Source: Flavobacterium azooxidireducens | GTDB lineage: Bacteria > Bacteroidota > Bacteroidia > Flavobacteriales > Flavobacteriaceae | NCBI RefSeq assembly: GCF_023195775.1 | Contig: NZ_CP096205.1 | Span: forward strand, 1,550,001-1,614,000 | DNA: 64,000 nt | Reading direction: 5' to 3' | Shown here: positions 62,401 through 64,000 of the stretch, piece after piece | Layout: the number at the start of each line of letters is the position of its first letter | Numbering within the stretch: position 1 is the stretch's first letter | The notes under the pieces: generated by a model | The model's database searches: none | The model's input: only the letters and a program-made list of their open reading frames with translations | Told to the model about the DNA's origin: nothing | Program-made: the position numbers and the translations under genes

Positions 62401-63881
62401 AATGTACTTGAAGCAGAAACAACTACCGCATTATCACTGAAATCTTCCACTGTATTTGGTAACAAAGCCACATAATAGGTTTGATTATTCTCTAAATCAG
62501 CCGATGGAATAATAGTGATGGTATTGTTTTCAAATGTAGTTGTAAAAGGGACAAGCGTTCCTGCATCATTGTTCAAACGCAATTCTACTAAAGAAGCTGC
62601 ATTTTCATTCGTAATCGGATCGTTATTTACTAAACGTACATTTTCATTAAAAGAAATGGTAGGATTTACAGTAATCGCTACGTTTGTTGTATTATTCATT
62701 GGAGAAAATGTCACCACCGGAGCAATGGCATCGCCACCGCCAATGGCATTTCCATCCACTGTAAAATTATCAAAACGGTTATTTCCAACAGCTCCACCGG
62801 GAGCTTGTTCAAAAGCAACTCTTAATTTAAAGTTCGCGTTGTTATTCACGGCAGCAATTGAAGTAAAATCCAACGCTTCTAAAACCGGATTACCATCGTT
62901 TGGTAAAATGGCTGTGAAAGGAATATACGTAGTTCCATCAATTGAATAACTCCACAATTGCGTCCCCGCTCCTGAACCGGAACGACGAGTAGCAAATTGA
63001 ATGATGATATTTTCATATCCTGTAGTTGGTAAATCAAATTGCAATTGACCACCAATTGGGTCGTTAAAACGTAAGTGCGTTCCCGCTACATCACCATTTC
63101 TGGCGTTTAAATTTTCAACATCAAAATTCTGACCCGTGCCACCTAAATTGATTTGGCTAATTCCACCGGCAATAGCTGTGATAGCTGCTCCTGTTACAAA
63201 TGATTGTGATGGAGTTGTCAAGGTAGAAATCGATGAATTATCATTAAAATTCCAATAATGAATTAAAACCGGAACCGGAATAACATCTCCTTCAAGTGTA
63301 AAATTATCAAAACGGTTGTTTCCAACTGTTCCGCCTGTTCCTTGTTCGAAAGCCACTCTTAATTTAAAGTTAGCATTGTTATTTACTCCCTCAATCGCTG
63401 AAAAATCTAACGTTTCTAAAACAGGATTTCCGCTAATTGGGTAGATGGCAGTAAAAGGAAGGTAATTGGTTCCATCAACAGTATACGACCAAAGTTGCGA
63501 ACCTGCACCCGAACCCGAGCGTCTGGTTGCAAATTTGATGATAACATTTTCGAAACCTGTTGTTGGTAAATCAAATTGTAACTGACCCCCGATTGGGTCG
63601 TTAAAACGTAAATGTGTTCCGGCAACATCTCCGTTTCTGGCATTCAGGTTTTCCACGTCAAAATCTTGACCGGTTCCTCCTAAATTAATTTCACTGATTC
63701 CGCCGGCAATAGCGGTAATAGCAGCACCTGTAACAAACGATTGCGACGGTGTGGTTAAGGTTTCAACAGACGTGTTGTTGTTGAAATTCCAGTAATGAAC
63801 GAGTGATTGACCCCAAGATGTGGCGTGCATCACTAGCATTAAAAGGAATAAAAGTCCTTTGGTTTTGTAGTTTTTGAACAT
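59412..63881 (-). CDS. large choice-of-anchor T9SS surface protein
   Basis: This 1489-residue protein has a signal peptide (GLLFLLMLVMHATSWGQ) and two adjacent N-terminal copies of a ~175-residue module (HYWNFN at residues 29 and 208, period 179). Ig-like (APVVTFSPMNNTTN) and LTD-like regions follow, then a Calx-beta-like stretch (NEGDGTLNFIINLDSPSVSSVDLVV). A long propeller of choice-of-anchor I type covers about 950-1390, and a type A sorting domain ends the protein (FVVFPNPSATGMVYF). It should be T9SS cargo; cleavage of phosphate or sugar substrates is possible for choice-of-anchor I relatives but is not shown here. Confidence 0.88.
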   Translation of the reverse strand: MFKNYKTKGLLFLLMLVMHATSWGQSLVHYWNFNNNTSVETLTTPSQSFVTGAAITAIAGGISEINLGGTGQDFDVENLNARNGDVAGTHLRFNDPIGGQLQFDLPTTGFENVIIKFATRRSGSGAGSQLWSYTVDGTNYLPFTAIYPISGNPVLETLDFSAIEGVNNNANFKLRVAFEQGTGGTVGNNRFDNFTLEGDVIPVPVLIHYWNFNDNSSISTLTTPSQSFVTGAAITAIAGGISQINLGGTGQNFDVENLNARNGDVAGTHLRFNDPIGGQLQFDLPTTGYENIIIQFATRRSGSGAGTQLWSYSIDGTTYIPFTAILPNDGNPVLEALDFTSIAAVNNNANFKLRVAFEQAPGGAVGNNRFDNFTVDGNAIGGGDAIAPVVTFSPMNNTTNVAITVNPTISFNENVRLVNNDPITNENAASLVELRLNNDAGTLVPFTTTFENNTITIIPSADLENNQTYYVALLPNTVEDFSDNAVVVSASSTFSTISVQTQFQAGDLVVVAYRMNATATEDEVALLSLVDIEPGTFINLTDAKYTNNAQPQCANGIVWTLGADECVPAGSIISIQTSALLANVGTVTGSGFGLSSSGDQVIVYTGTAAAPNYISALSSNGWVESNSTCSGSLSMIPAGLVDGVSALNTSTAPGNVSGNAVNAYYNGTQSGTPSELKTAILNPSNWVAIDGGTAPQTWPTFNFPSSLQVTNAVVLTNTTIEITFNQPVNVASAETLANYTGVANLTSAVASNNMVTLTFSTPFASATNYSLVIDNVQNVNNAPMVCPFTFNFSFNTSVSFASTFIKVNEGDGTLNFIINLDSPSVSSVDLVVKTAPFSTADANDFTLSTQTLNFNGSSSLTQTIVIPIIDDSMEEQQAEYFVLSLENPVGLSITGNTLATIYIIDNDLEAPVPSQQIELNYIGSFDPSGDNTSTCEIVAHDPATQRLFTTSAIAGFLDIIDFSDPTNLSTISSVDMNPYGGVTSVAVKNGIVAVASPNADETVNGTVVFFDTNGTFLNQVTVGALPDMVVFSPDGTKVMTANEGQPNSDYSIDPEGSVSIIDISGGIAGLTQANATTLLFTEFNAQEATLIASGVRKLKLTSTLSQDFEPEFVTISSDSQKAWVTLQENNAIAEINLTNNTISSVWALGTKDMSLPGNGFDASDNNNEVLIANWPVQAFFIPDAMANFTVNGTTYIVTANEGDEKEYSGFEERTTVGATSYQLDETNFPNAAMLKLSYNLGRFRVSNLNGNLDADAQFEEINAVGTRSFSIFNTTTQEIVYDSGDDFERYTAANYPTIFNADHESNTPKVRSRAKGPEPEGITVATIADQTFAFIGLERIGGVMVYNITDPTNPTFVDYKNTRSTSAYAGDHGAEGIIYIDPADSPTDTGYILISNEISGTLTIFEVDASTLSTPDYVNNNPKTFVVFPNPSATGMVYFNRVADIQLFDNTGKLIYQAQNAQTLDTSSLSSGLYFVKTAEGIVTKLLVK

Positions 63882-64000
63882 TGTTTTTAGATTAGATTAA
63901 TTTTCACAAAATTCAATCTAAGTTGTTATTTCAATTTTAATTTAAGAATAAGGAATGTTTAAATGGTTTTGGAGGTTTGTTTCTGGAAGGTTATGGGGTA

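Overview
The window looks like a chromosomal segment of a Flavobacterium-like member of the Bacteroidota. It is AT-rich throughout. Several genes are preceded by the phylum's TAnnTTTG -7 promoter element. It encodes the gliding/type IX secretion lipoprotein SprE and secreted proteins with T9SS type A and type B C-terminal sorting domains. It carries an ATP synthase operon that stops after the gamma gene, without beta and epsilon, as is usual in this phylum. No rRNA, tRNA, CRISPR array, prophage or transposase was recognised. No stretch over 300 bases lacks a gene or gene remnant; the longest gaps (20872-21162, 49578-49842, 46854-47068, 52280-52489) hold promoters, operator-like repeats or a dispersed palindrome.

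Layout. 1-5614: the end of a PaaE-like flavin/iron-sulfur reductase (minus strand), then a PadR regulator with a tandem array of related small membrane proteins (three intact, one decayed), and a two-gene ABC transporter. 5757-14729: sprE, a bactofilin, atpI-like, a DUF6168-like membrane protein and atpB-E-F-H-A-G; atpB is broken by a one-base frameshift. 14777-26241: a prolyl oligopeptidase, three mosaic outer-membrane beta-barrel paralogues, a large T9SS type B protein and a DPP-IV-like peptidase. 26393-30438: a GNAT enzyme, a ParE-type toxin-antitoxin pair, two lipoproteins (one frameshifted) and a polysaccharide flippase. 30502-39401 (minus): a putative membrane-stress module of CesT/YbjN-like chaperone, PspA, OB-fold membrane protein, flotillin and a giant AAA ATPase, with a divergent XRE regulator at 39518. 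40255-45232: dut, a sugar nucleotidyltransferase, a TPR protein, a DUF4292 lipoprotein and an EnvC-like protein with a degenerate LytM domain. 45273-51927: thioesterase, HU/SPOR protein, dprA, trpS, plsC and amt. 52040-55434: a small membrane protein, a Crp-like regulator and a run of VOC, DUF1801 and SRPBCC genes. 55583-63881: a T9SS propeller protein, an Eco47II-type restriction-modification pair with overlapping convergent ends, and a 1489-residue choice-of-anchor T9SS protein with a duplicated N-terminal module.

How it fits together. The secreted proteins at 21163, 55583 and 59412 are presumptive cargo of the T9SS to which SprE belongs. dut to envC is a tightly packed housekeeping and cell-envelope operon. 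The PadR array and the PspA/flotillin/AAA module are the most system-like accessory regions. Two single-base, A-run frameshifts (atpB and the lipoprotein at 27475) may reflect assembly errors and should be checked in reads before any biological reading.
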